Counted from the first letter of the stretch, positions 1 to 6,378 are shown. The stretch: 9,820 bases of DNA from Candidatus Galligastranaerophilus gallistercoris (GCA_018710795.1 DVJH01000068.1:1-9820); one strand, 5' to 3'. Notes: generated by a model from the sequence alone, not told the origin. A program made the numbers and translations.

Positions 1-2025
1 AACGGATATTTAAAATTAAATAACGGTCTTATTAATTACGGGCTTTATGACATTAAAATCAATGATTTGATTGCCGACATACTCCTTGATAACAATGCCG
101 TCATAATAAATAAGGCAGGGTTTTCAACGCTTTCCGTTCCTTTTGATATTAAAGGAAAAATCTCAAACGAAGCAAAATGCGATATTAAAATTTCAACCGT
201 AAGGCTTCCCGTAAAAGGGCTTCTTATTTCTCTGGGGCAAAGCGCCTTGCTGAAAGAAAATCTTGTTAACTCAGGTTTTATTACTATAAACGCCAACGTT
301 TCGGATGATATATTAAAACCGAATATTGAGGGAAATGTTGATTTATATAATTTAAACGTTAAAAATATCCCGTCCGATATTACATTAACGCTTAATCCTC
401 TTAATATTAAGTTAAAAACAAACGATAAAGGTTATTCGGGGCAAATATACGCTCAAAACACAAAAATTATTAACCCCGCAATTACCGTGAGCGCCGATGT
501 GATAAAAGGCGGCATAGACGAAAATAAAATTGAATTTGAAGATACAAAAGTTCTTGCGGGAAAAAATTCTCTTAATATAAAAGGCGTTATTTCCGATTAT
601 ATTAAGGAAAATATTCAGCTCGATTTTTCATCTTCAGGTAATGTTAAATCTCGTTTAAGCGGATATATTAATCCTTACAAAATGATTTTAAACATCGATT
701 ATGATATCCCCTCGGATGCCGAAATAATTATCCCGGGGTTTGATAAATCCGAACTTATAACATCGGGCACGGTAAATGTTTCGGGGAGTATGCTAAACCC
801 GATTCTGCAGGGGCAATTTAAAGTGCCTGAGGTTTCAATACCCGAAGTTCCCGTGAATATGACAAATATGAATGTCTATCTGAACGGACCGATACTAAAG
901 GGAAACGCCGATGTTCAAAACTTTGTATCGGGAGGAATTGCCGCACAAAATATCACTTCGGATTTTTCGCTTATAAAAACGGTATTTTATCTTAAAAACC
1001 TTAAAGGCACGGCATTTGATGGCAGTTTTGACGGCGAAATCGCATACGATATTTCAAGCACGGAATGCGATGTTTTATTCGGCGGACAAAATATGAATGC
1101 GCTCAAGGCAATTGAGGGTGCAGCCGGTATTAAAAACGCATTAACCGGAACATTAAAATTTGATGCCGACATTAATTTTAAAGGCATTGAATATTCCGAT
1201 ATGATGAATTCAATGAAGGGAAATGCGGAATTTGAGATTGTAAACGGAGTTTTGGCAAACCTCGGCAGCTTAAAGATGATACTCGGCGCACAGAATATCA
1301 TTTCTAATTCCGTATTAAAAAACACGGCACAAAATATTACGGCACTTCCCGCCGTTCAAAGTGCTTCGGAGTTTGATTATATAAAAGGTAATTTAAGGTT
1401 TGATAAGGGTTATGCTGTACTTGAGCCGGTAACCACATCCGGGCCTTCAATGGCGTATTACATAACGGGCAGGTTTCACCTTTTAAACGGAACGGTTAAT
1501 GCAATTGTTCTTGGCAGATTGTCTGAAGATGTCGCCTCAATTTTGGGTTCAATAAGCGATTTTGCCGTTGATACAATTACATCTCTCATTCCGGGGCTTG
1601 AATCGGTTACGACTAAATTGGCAAAAACCATGACAATTTCTCCCGATAAGGTTGATACTTCAAAAATTCCCGCTTTAAGAAACAATGAAACCGAATATAA
1701 AGATTTCAGGGTTGAATTTAACGGAGGCGTTGACAGCCAGTCTTCGGTCAAAACTTTTAAATGGGTTGCTAATGCCGACACCCAAGAACTTGAAAAATCA
1801 CAAACTCAAAAGCAGCTTATTGAAGCGCAAAATGCCGCAAAAGAGCAGCTTAATTTAATTAAAGAAGGCGTTAAGGAAGATGCCAAAGTAATTGAACAGA
1901 GCGCAAAGGAATTTTATAATCAAAATAAAGAGCAGATAAATAAATTGAAAGACGATGCAAACGATCTTTTTAAATCATTGTTTCAAGCACCGTCATCAAC
2001 GCCCGATGCAGAGTCTTTAAATTAA
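1..2025 (+). CDS. AsmA/TamB-like envelope protein, C-terminal part (5' end outside window)
   Basis: The frame is open from base 1 to the TAA at 2023-2025 and gives 674 residues. A TTG at 67 is in frame, but the frame continues upstream of it without a stop and with the same character, so the gene is cut by the window edge. The protein is a long run of short beta-type segments typical of AsmA/TamB/YhdP proteins, which are anchored in the inner membrane, span the periplasm and help move phospholipids or assemble the outer membrane. Residues about 370-530 look like the AsmA C-terminal domain: a 'slkGnaefeivnGvlanlgslk' type stretch (residues 399-425), then 'G.lrfdkGyavlepv...G..hllnGtvna'. Residues about 540-588 resemble the closing 'v.f.G......vk.fkW' segment. 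After this comes an unusual Gln/Glu/Lys-rich helical tail (about 594-662). The gene converges on malQ with no gap. Family membership is fairly sure; the cargo is unknown. The N-terminal membrane anchor cannot be seen. Confidence 0.8.
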   Translation, partial: NGYLKLNNGLINYGLYDIKINDLIADILLDNNAVIINKAGFSTLSVPFDIKGKISNEAKCDIKISTVRLPVKGLLISLGQSALLKENLVNSGFITINANVSDDILKPNIEGNVDLYNLNVKNIPSDITLTLNPLNIKLKTNDKGYSGQIYAQNTKIINPAITVSADVIKGGIDENKIEFEDTKVLAGKNSLNIKGVISDYIKENIQLDFSSSGNVKSRLSGYINPYKMILNIDYDIPSDAEIIIPGFDKSELITSGTVNVSGSMLNPILQGQFKVPEVSIPEVPVNMTNMNVYLNGPILKGNADVQNFVSGGIAAQNITSDFSLIKTVFYLKNLKGTAFDGSFDGEIAYDISSTECDVLFGGQNMNALKAIEGAAGIKNALTGTLKFDADINFKGIEYSDMMNSMKGNAEFEIVNGVLANLGSLKMILGAQNIISNSVLKNTAQNITALPAVQSASEFDYIKGNLRFDKGYAVLEPVTTSGPSMAYYITGRFHLLNGTVNAIVLGRLSEDVASILGSISDFAVDTITSLIPGLESVTTKLAKTMTISPDKVDTSKIPALRNNETEYKDFRVEFNGGVDSQSSVKTFKWVANADTQELEKSQTQKQLIEAQNAAKEQLNLIKEGVKEDAKVIEQSAKEFYNQNKEQINKLKDDANDLFKSLFQAPSSTPDAESLN

Positions 2026-4011
2026 TCAGGCGTCATAGAATAATTTATTTTTCAATTCGCCCTTGTTATCAAGGGCGTTTGCTTCTTTTTCCGTCGACGG
2101 GCCTTTTTCGCGCAATATATCCGCAGCCTTGCCCAGTGATTCAATAAGTTTTGAATTTTTTGAGCCCTTGGCGCATAATGCAACCTGATATGCCTTTGCA
2201 AAATTTATCCCGTATCCTTTTTGAAGCTGTGAAAAATAAAATCTTTCATAGTCTGAAGGGATTCTTACCGTCCAGTTGTCGGGGCTTGATTTGCCTGAAA
2301 TATTTATTCTCTCTTCCATGCCAAACATATCGGGCAGTGTAAAATATTGTTTTTGCGTTGTAAAAATTTCGGATAATTTTGCATTCCTGAAATCTTCTTC
2401 AATTTTTTCATCCGCAGTTTGTGATTTATATGCGGGCGTATTATACCCAAGCAGATTCCACCCTTCTTTCAGTGCTGATTTTAAAAGAGGAGTGTGCTTT
2501 TGTCTTCTTTCTTCGTTTCTTGAAATATTTACGAGAGAATCATTGTCGTGTGAAGTTGCACCTATTATAAAAGCGCCGTCATCATATCCCGCTTTTTCGA
2601 TTAAATCTTTCGGGTTTTCGTTGTATTCGGCATACGCCGTCGAATATACATGCGGAAAAACATTTTTTGTAAGCGCTTTTGCCTTATTTGTGTTGAAGCC
2701 TATGAGCTCAAGCGTGAAGTCTTCGGGGTTAAAACCGCCGTCTTTTCCTTCATCCGCCGCAAGCTGCATTATTTTTATGATTTTGTCGTCAATATCTTCT
2801 ACGTTATGGCCTTTGTATCCCGCCGTATATATAAACGGGCTTACGTATTGCCAGAAAGCATCCATTCTGACGCCGTCATAGTTTCTCATAAATGTTTTGA
2901 ATTTATCGTATAAAAGTTCGCCCGTTTCCCCGAGAGTAATTTGTTCCACGGGGTCGTATTCGTCAAAATAGCCTAAATCGCGATAGTTAAGCGCAGGTGC
3001 GCCCCAGGGCTGTATATTGTTTGTTTCCTTGCAGTTGGGGTCAATTCCTCCCGTATACCAATCTTCAAGGAAACAATTCTGATTTGCCCAAACCTCTTTT
3101 GGCGAAAAACACACAAGGCAGTCGCCAAAGAGCTTTATTCCTTTATCGTTCAATTCTTTTTTTGTTATTTTGTGCTGTTTGTCGGCTATAAACAGTGCAA
3201 AAAGATAAAAATCAAACTTATCCAGAAGTCCAGTTATTCTTTCATATCTGTCATCGGCGCTTACTTTGTCCGTCAGCAGATATTTATCGATGTAATCCCA
3301 ATCTTTCCAATCGTATGCTCTGTCGCCCCTTTGATGATATTCCTCGGCTATACAGTTAAATAGTGCATCGTTATGTATGGCTTTGGATGACGCTGCTCTA
3401 AAAAAGTCGAATTCATCCGACAGAGGTTTAATTGAAGGATCGTTTGCTTTTCGTCTTTCGCTGAAATTTTGATACGCCGTTTTTAAAGCTTGAAATACCG
3501 CACCGTCTTTATTTGTACCGAGTGCATAATCATAATCGGTTCTGTATTCTCTTTTTTGTTTGTCGCTCGTGTAATTATCATCAAGCGATTTAACAAATTC
3601 TTCATCCAAAATGTTGCAAAATTCGTCTTCGGTTAGTCTGTCGGGCGAAATTAAATGGCTGCCGAGGCTGAATGTTGCGCCTGAATAGGGGGATGTAACG
3701 GGATAATATACTTTTCCGTCCGAGTAGTAATCAAGTTCGGATTGCGGTCCTGCCTGAATTTTTGTTATTCCGGCATTTGCTTTTAAAAAATCGACAAAAG
3801 GCGCAAACGATTTTGAATTCATTGTGCCCATTGCAATATTTTCTCCTTTTTTTGCAGGCACGTTAAAATCAAATATTATCGCCGATGTTTCTTTTAAGTT
3901 AAGTTCTTTTGCCGCATCCGAGCGGAGTTTATTCCAGCTCTTTTTTTCTTCCGTGGTGAATGCCCTTTTGAATGATACGGGCGTGCTATATGTTATTGAA
4001 TTAATTTTCAT
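2026..4011 (-). CDS. malQ: 4-alpha-glucanotransferase (amylomaltase), GH77 family, divergent
   Basis: This 661-residue cytosolic enzyme should transfer alpha-1,4-glucan segments between maltodextrins, working with phosphorylase in glycogen or maltodextrin use. GH77 landmarks appear in order: SPYSG..F.LGSHLIS (about 107-122), the GIKLFGDCLVCF...VWAN block (291-310), QPWGAPALNY (334-343), YDGVRMD with the nucleophile Asp384, LELIGF with a candidate acid/base Glu435, SHDND with Asp489, and the C-terminal DMFGMEERIN...NW block (561-580). It departs from typical MalQ at several usually constant places: RIDHFRG is RMDAFWQ, AEDLG is LELIG, and WGNP is WGAP. The three catalytic acids are kept, so I expect an active GH77 enzyme, possibly with shifted specificity. 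The ATG at 4009-4011 has a weak GGA ribosome site about 10 nt upstream. The first 15 residues form a leader (MKINSI...SFK) that resembles the one on prs. The gene diverges from the ompH-like gene, with 130 nt between them. Confidence 0.88.
   Translation of the reverse strand: MKINSITYSTPVSFKRAFTTEEKKSWNKLRSDAAKELNLKETSAIIFDFNVPAKKGENIAMGTMNSKSFAPFVDFLKANAGITKIQAGPQSELDYYSDGKVYYPVTSPYSGATFSLGSHLISPDRLTEDEFCNILDEEFVKSLDDNYTSDKQKREYRTDYDYALGTNKDGAVFQALKTAYQNFSERRKANDPSIKPLSDEFDFFRAASSKAIHNDALFNCIAEEYHQRGDRAYDWKDWDYIDKYLLTDKVSADDRYERITGLLDKFDFYLFALFIADKQHKITKKELNDKGIKLFGDCLVCFSPKEVWANQNCFLEDWYTGGIDPNCKETNNIQPWGAPALNYRDLGYFDEYDPVEQITLGETGELLYDKFKTFMRNYDGVRMDAFWQYVSPFIYTAGYKGHNVEDIDDKIIKIMQLAADEGKDGGFNPEDFTLELIGFNTNKAKALTKNVFPHVYSTAYAEYNENPKDLIEKAGYDDGAFIIGATSHDNDSLVNISRNEERRQKHTPLLKSALKEGWNLLGYNTPAYKSQTADEKIEEDFRNAKLSEIFTTQKQYFTLPDMFGMEERINISGKSSPDNWTVRIPSDYERFYFSQLQKGYGINFAKAYQVALCAKGSKNSKLIESLGKAADILREKGPSTEKEANALDNKGELKNKLFYDA
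2058..2090 (+). terminator. Intrinsic terminator for the AsmA-like gene, inside malQ coding sequence
   Basis: A perfect 8-bp GC-rich stem (CGCCCTTG at 2058-2065, CAAGGGCG at 2070-2077) with a TTAT loop is followed on the plus strand by a T-rich run (TTTGCTTCTTTTT, 2078-2090). It lies 33 nt after the AsmA-like stop codon, the expected place for its terminator. There is no intergenic DNA, so the hairpin sits in the last codons of the convergent malQ gene. Read on the minus strand the hairpin is followed by A-rich sequence, so it should act only on plus-strand transcripts. Confidence 0.7.
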
Positions 4012-4086
4012 CGAATTTTATTCCAAAGAGATTGTTTATTTTTTAAAACATGAAAATATTATTTTTTGCAATAAAAGTTTACCGAT

Positions 4087-4115
4087 TTAATTAATTTTAT
4101 AAAATTTGTTATAAT
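4087..4115 (+). promoter_or_regulatory. Extended -10 sigma70-type promoter for the skp/ompH-like gene
   Basis: The sequence TGTTATAAT at 4107-4115 is a complete extended -10 element (TG-n-TATAAT). The -35 position 17 nt upstream (TTAATT, 4087-4092) matches the consensus poorly, as is common with extended -10 promoters. Transcription would start near 4122, leaving a leader of about 20 nt before the ATG at 4142. The remaining part of the 4012-4141 gap is very AT-rich; it must also hold the malQ promoter on the minus strand, for which I see no convincing pair of boxes. Confidence 0.65.
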
Positions 4116-4127
4116 TGCAAAATAATG

Positions 4128-4133
4128 AAAGGA
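4128..4133 (+). promoter_or_regulatory. Ribosome binding site AAAGGA that sets the skp/ompH-like start
   Basis: AAAGGA lies 8 nt before the ATG at 4142, which begins a clear signal peptide. The frame stays open upstream to a TTG at 4115, but that codon overlaps the -10 box, so the extra nine residues cannot be translated from this promoter. This fixes 4142 as the start. Confidence 0.7.
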
Positions 4134-4141
4134 ACAAGATA

Positions 4142-4624
4142 ATGAAATCAAAATTAACTCTTACGTCATTAGTCGCATTATTTGCTTTTATTTTAGGTGC
4201 AGGGTTTAACAACATTGCCATGTCGGATGTTCCCGCACAGGCGCCTTCAGGCATTAAAATTGCCGTTGTCGACGTTAATAAGGTAGTTTCCGATTCTAAG
4301 GAAGTTAAAGCACTTAAAGCTCAGCAGGATAAAAAGAAAGATGAGCTTGTTAAGTGGCTTGAAACGGTTAAGACCGATATTAACAAGCAATCTACGGACG
4401 AAAACAAAGTTAAACTGGCAAAAAAATATGATTCTGAGCTTGCAAAAAAACAGGAAGCAAACAGAAAAGATTATACGGCTAAGCTTCAAAAAATCGATAA
4501 AAATATTTCAAATATAATTAATCAAACCGCAAAAGCTCAAGGATACACCATTGTATTCTCAAAAAGCTCTGTTTTATACGGCGGGGATGATATAACTTCG
4601 GTTATCTCAAAAGCGGTTAAATAG
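4142..4624 (+). CDS. Skp/OmpH-family periplasmic chaperone
   Basis: The product has 160 residues. Skp-family proteins are trimeric 'jellyfish' chaperones that hold unfolded outer-membrane proteins in the periplasm on the way to the BAM complex. The N terminus is a signal peptide: MKSK, then a hydrophobic stretch at about 5-22, with possible cleavage after Ala26 or Ala34. The mature part starts with the family signature IKIAVVDVNKVVSDSKEVK (38-56). A long, highly charged helical arm follows (about 57-125, Lys/Asp/Glu/Gln-rich). The family's closing beta segment is also present: AKAQGYTIVFSKSSVLYGGDDIT (130-152) and a final helix VISKAVK. Length and domain order match the family, and nothing is missing. 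The gene has its own promoter and terminator, so it is probably monocistronic. In many genomes skp sits next to bamA or lpx genes; that arrangement is not seen here. Confidence 0.9.
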   Translation: MKSKLTLTSLVALFAFILGAGFNNIAMSDVPAQAPSGIKIAVVDVNKVVSDSKEVKALKAQQDKKKDELVKWLETVKTDINKQSTDENKVKLAKKYDSELAKKQEANRKDYTAKLQKIDKNISNIINQTAKAQGYTIVFSKSSVLYGGDDITSVISKAVK

Positions 4625-4625
4625 T

Positions 4626-4662
4626 TTTTTGGCGCCTTTTGGCGCCAAAAATTTTACAATTT
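4626..4662 (+). terminator. Hairpin terminator after the skp/ompH-like gene
   Basis: TTTTTGGCGCC (4626-4636) pairs perfectly with GGCGCCAAAAA (4641-4651) around a TTTT loop, making an 11-bp stem that begins one base after the stop codon. TTTTACAATTTT follows on the plus strand. GGCGCC is self-complementary and occurs twice. The convergent exonuclease gene ends at 4654, inside the T-rich tail. On the minus strand the stem is not followed by a T run, so it is a weaker candidate there. Confidence 0.7.
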
Positions 4663-5247
4663 TGATTTTATATCAAGAAACAATTCATATGTCATTTTGC
4701 AGTCAAAAAGTGCCCTGTGGGCATTTTTTGTATCGAGATTAAGGTTGTGTGCAAGGGATGAGAGTTTATACGATTGAAGCGCAGGGTACACTTTTTTAGC
4801 AAAATATAAAGTGTCTGCGTAATCGTTTTTTAAACTTGTGTTATACAAATGTTTTAACTTTGCATTTATGAATGATAAATCAAATTTTATGTTGTGTCCG
4901 ACAACGGGCAGACAGCCTATAAAATTGCAATAGTCAAACATAACTTCTTTTAATTTCCTTGCATTTTTTACCATGGAATCATCAATGCCGGTCAAATTTG
5001 ATATAAAAGGCGGCAAAGAGATATCGGGGTTAATAAGCGAAGAAAATTCCGAAACAATTTTATCATCTTGAATTTTTATTGCACTGATTTCAATTATTGA
5101 ATCACGGGCAGGATTGAGGCCCGTTGTTTCAATGTCCGTTATTACGCATTCGGCGGGCAGACGGTCTAATTCCCGTGGCTTATTATCAAAATTAATTAAA
5201 TTCAGAGGTATTTCGGGACTGTTTTCAAAATTTAAATTCAGCTGCAT
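4654..5247 (-). CDS. DnaQ-like 3'-5' exonuclease (DEDDh family)
   Basis: The product has 197 residues and is a single RNase-T-fold exonuclease domain, as in the proofreading epsilon subunit of DNA polymerase III and related stand-alone exonucleases. The DEDDh residues are all present: ITDIETTGL (Asp38, Glu40; Exo I), VGHNIKFDLSFI (Asp123; Exo II), and AHRALFDC (His177, Asp182; Exo III). A further epsilon-type segment is LTGIDDSMV (85-93). It should remove nucleotides from DNA 3' ends using two metal ions. It is shorter than E. coli epsilon (243 residues) and lacks the C-terminal polymerase-binding tail. Its first residues contain QLNLNF (2-7), which resembles a sliding-clamp binding hexapeptide. 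The ATG at 5245-5247 lies 22 nt after the prs stop codon, so the two genes are probably co-transcribed; the ribosome site is weak. The fold is certain. Whether it is the replicative proofreader or a repair exonuclease is open. Confidence 0.88.
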   Translation of the reverse strand: MQLNLNFENSPEIPLNLINFDNKPRELDRLPAECVITDIETTGLNPARDSIIEISAIKIQDDKIVSEFSSLINPDISLPPFISNLTGIDDSMVKNARKLKEVMFDYCNFIGCLPVVGHNIKFDLSFINAKLKHLYNTSLKNDYADTLYFAKKVYPALQSYKLSSLAHNLNLDTKNAHRALFDCKMTYELFLDIKSKL

Positions 5248-5269
5248 GATGTAAAAACCCGAGTATATT

Positions 5270-6244
5270 TTAAGCGCTTATGTCAAGCATAGCTTTAACT
5301 ACTTCACCCGATGCATCAATTTGTTTTGCCTTTGAAGGCCCGTTCGGTTTTTTTGGCACGGTATTTGTAGTTATAACTTCTTTTATAGGCGCACTATCAA
5401 GGGTTTGCGCCGCATTTTTATTAAAGAGCCCGTGAGTTGCAAGAATGTATATATCTTTTGCACCTTTTGATTTGAGCATTTTTGAAGCTTCGGCTATTGT
5501 TCCTGCCGTATCTATAATATCATCATATATTATGCAGTTTTTTCCTTCCACATTTCCGAAAAGCCCGAGCGCCGTTGCACTGTTATGTGCCGTTCTTGTT
5601 TTTTGAACGGTTGCCGTTTCCATATTGAGTTTATTTGCAAGCTTTTTGGCGCGTTTTGCACCGCCTTCATCCGGACTTACGACACAGGCATTTTTAATAT
5701 CTTTTTTTGAAATGTAATCTGCCATAACGGGCATTGAGCTTAAGTGATAAAACGGAGTATCGTTTGAAGAAAAGCCTTCAATAGCGGGTGAGTGCAAATC
5801 TATTGTTATAAATTCATCAACGCCCGATACTTTCATTGTATCAATTGCAACTTTTGCCGAAACGGGCTCTCCCGATTCCGTGCGTCTTTCTTGTCTTGCA
5901 TAGGGAAAATTCGGCAAAACGGCAATAACTTTTTTTGCTCCGGAGCGTTTTGCGGCATCCGCTTTAAGATTAACCTCCATCAGTGCATCATTGACGTTTG
6001 TTTCCGAAGGGGGCATAATGTAAACATCTTTGTTTCTTAAATTGTCATCGATTCTGACGTATGTTTCAGAGTTTGCAAATTTTTTGACCGTAACGGGCGA
6101 AGGCTCGATTTGGAGTTTGTCTGATATATTTTTTTCGAGCGATGACGGGTCTTTTGAAGGTATAATTTTTATATCCGAAAAGGATTTAAACGAAGTTTGA
6201 GGCTTATTTTCAATACTGCCTCTATATATCGGATTAATGCGCAT
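5270..6244 (-). CDS. prs: Ribose-phosphate pyrophosphokinase (PRPP synthetase)
   Basis: This cytosolic enzyme makes PRPP from ribose 5-phosphate and ATP, feeding purine, pyrimidine, NAD, histidine and tryptophan synthesis. Class I motifs, numbered from the ATG at 6242-6244: FANSETYVRI (56-65, ATP site, like the animal-type FSNQET), YARQERR (115-121), DLHSPAIEGF (149-158), VVSPDEGGAKRAKKLANKL (188-206), the catalytic K-T-R (215-217), and YDDIIDTAGT (240-249, ribose-phosphate loop), then ATHGLF. The ATG at 6242-6244 gives 324 residues, near the usual 315, with about 23 extra at the N terminus. An in-frame ATG at 6308-6310 would give 346 residues. I prefer the inner start: the outer one has no ribosome site, its 22 codons are unusually AT-rich, and the inner start has GAG 6 nt upstream and yields the MRINPI...SFK leader seen on MalQ. 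The DnaQ-like gene follows as a likely operon partner. Confidence 0.9.
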   Translation of the reverse strand: MRINPIYRGSIENKPQTSFKSFSDIKIIPSKDPSSLEKNISDKLQIEPSPVTVKKFANSETYVRIDDNLRNKDVYIMPPSETNVNDALMEVNLKADAAKRSGAKKVIAVLPNFPYARQERRTESGEPVSAKVAIDTMKVSGVDEFITIDLHSPAIEGFSSNDTPFYHLSSMPVMADYISKKDIKNACVVSPDEGGAKRAKKLANKLNMETATVQKTRTAHNSATALGLFGNVEGKNCIIYDDIIDTAGTIAEASKMLKSKGAKDIYILATHGLFNKNAAQTLDSAPIKEVITTNTVPKKPNGPSKAKQIDASGEVVKAMLDISA

Positions 6245-6315
6245 AAATTTCTCAATTCCATTGTTGTTAACAAAATAATTATCAGATAAATAAATTTTAT
6301 TTGCAAACATAACTA

Positions 6316-6345
6316 TTGCAATTTATTTTCTTGTGTTATTATAAT
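6316..6345 (+). promoter_or_regulatory. Sigma70-type promoter for the tolC-like gene
   Basis: TTGCAA (6316-6321, four of six consensus bases) is followed by an 18-nt spacer and TATAAT (6340-6345). Transcription would start near 6352, leaving a leader of about 27 nt before the ATG at 6379. That leader carries a weak ribosome site, CAGG, at 6367-6370. Confidence 0.55.
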
Positions 6346-6352
6346 AACACAA
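6331..6352. promoter_or_regulatory. Perfect 22-bp palindrome, candidate operator between prs and the tolC-like gene
   Basis: The half-site TTGTGTTATTA (6331-6341) is followed at once by its exact reverse complement (6342-6352). With no loop it is a poor RNA hairpin but a good site for a dimeric DNA-binding protein. It lies between two divergent genes, and its centre contains TATAAT on both strands (6340-6345 plus, 6343-6338 minus). A protein bound here would cover both -10 boxes. A chance origin is possible in AT-rich DNA, but the GTG/CAC flanks make it less likely. No regulator gene is present in the window. Confidence 0.6.
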
Positions 6353-6366
6353 TCGAAGCATAACAA
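6338..6366 (-). promoter_or_regulatory. Sigma70-type promoter for prs and the DnaQ-like gene
   Basis: Read on the minus strand, TTGTTA (6366-6361, four of six consensus bases) is followed by a 17-nt spacer and TATAAT (6343-6338). The start point would be near 6331. This leaves a leader of about 87 nt if translation starts at 6244, or about 20 nt if it starts at 6310. The -10 overlaps that of the tolC-like promoter by four bases, so the two promoters should compete for polymerase. Confidence 0.5.
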
Positions 6367-6378
6367 CAGGCAGAATTT

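Noticed and set aside
67..69. TTG as the start of the first AsmA-like gene
   Set aside because: The frame is open to base 1 with the same beta-rich composition, there is no ribosome site before 67, and the protein would lack any membrane anchor.
1960..2025. Minus-strand hairpin inside the AsmA-like gene as a malQ terminator
   Set aside because: The best pairing (GCATCG with CGGTGC across an 11-nt loop, with one wobble pair) is weak and is not followed by a T run on the minus strand.
2276..2881. Long open frame (201 codons) on the plus strand opposite malQ
   Set aside because: It lies wholly antisense to malQ, whose GH77 motifs run continuously through the same bases. Its translation is Ser/Phe-rich with no recognisable domain, as expected of a shadow frame.
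4012..4110. malQ promoter on the minus strand
   Set aside because: Several TAATAT-like boxes exist in this very AT-rich gap, but none has a credible -35 at 16-18 nt, so I do not call one.
4115..4141. Upstream TTG start for the skp/ompH-like gene
   Set aside because: It overlaps the -10 box and precedes the AAAGGA site. The ATG at 4142 has proper spacing and begins a clear signal peptide.
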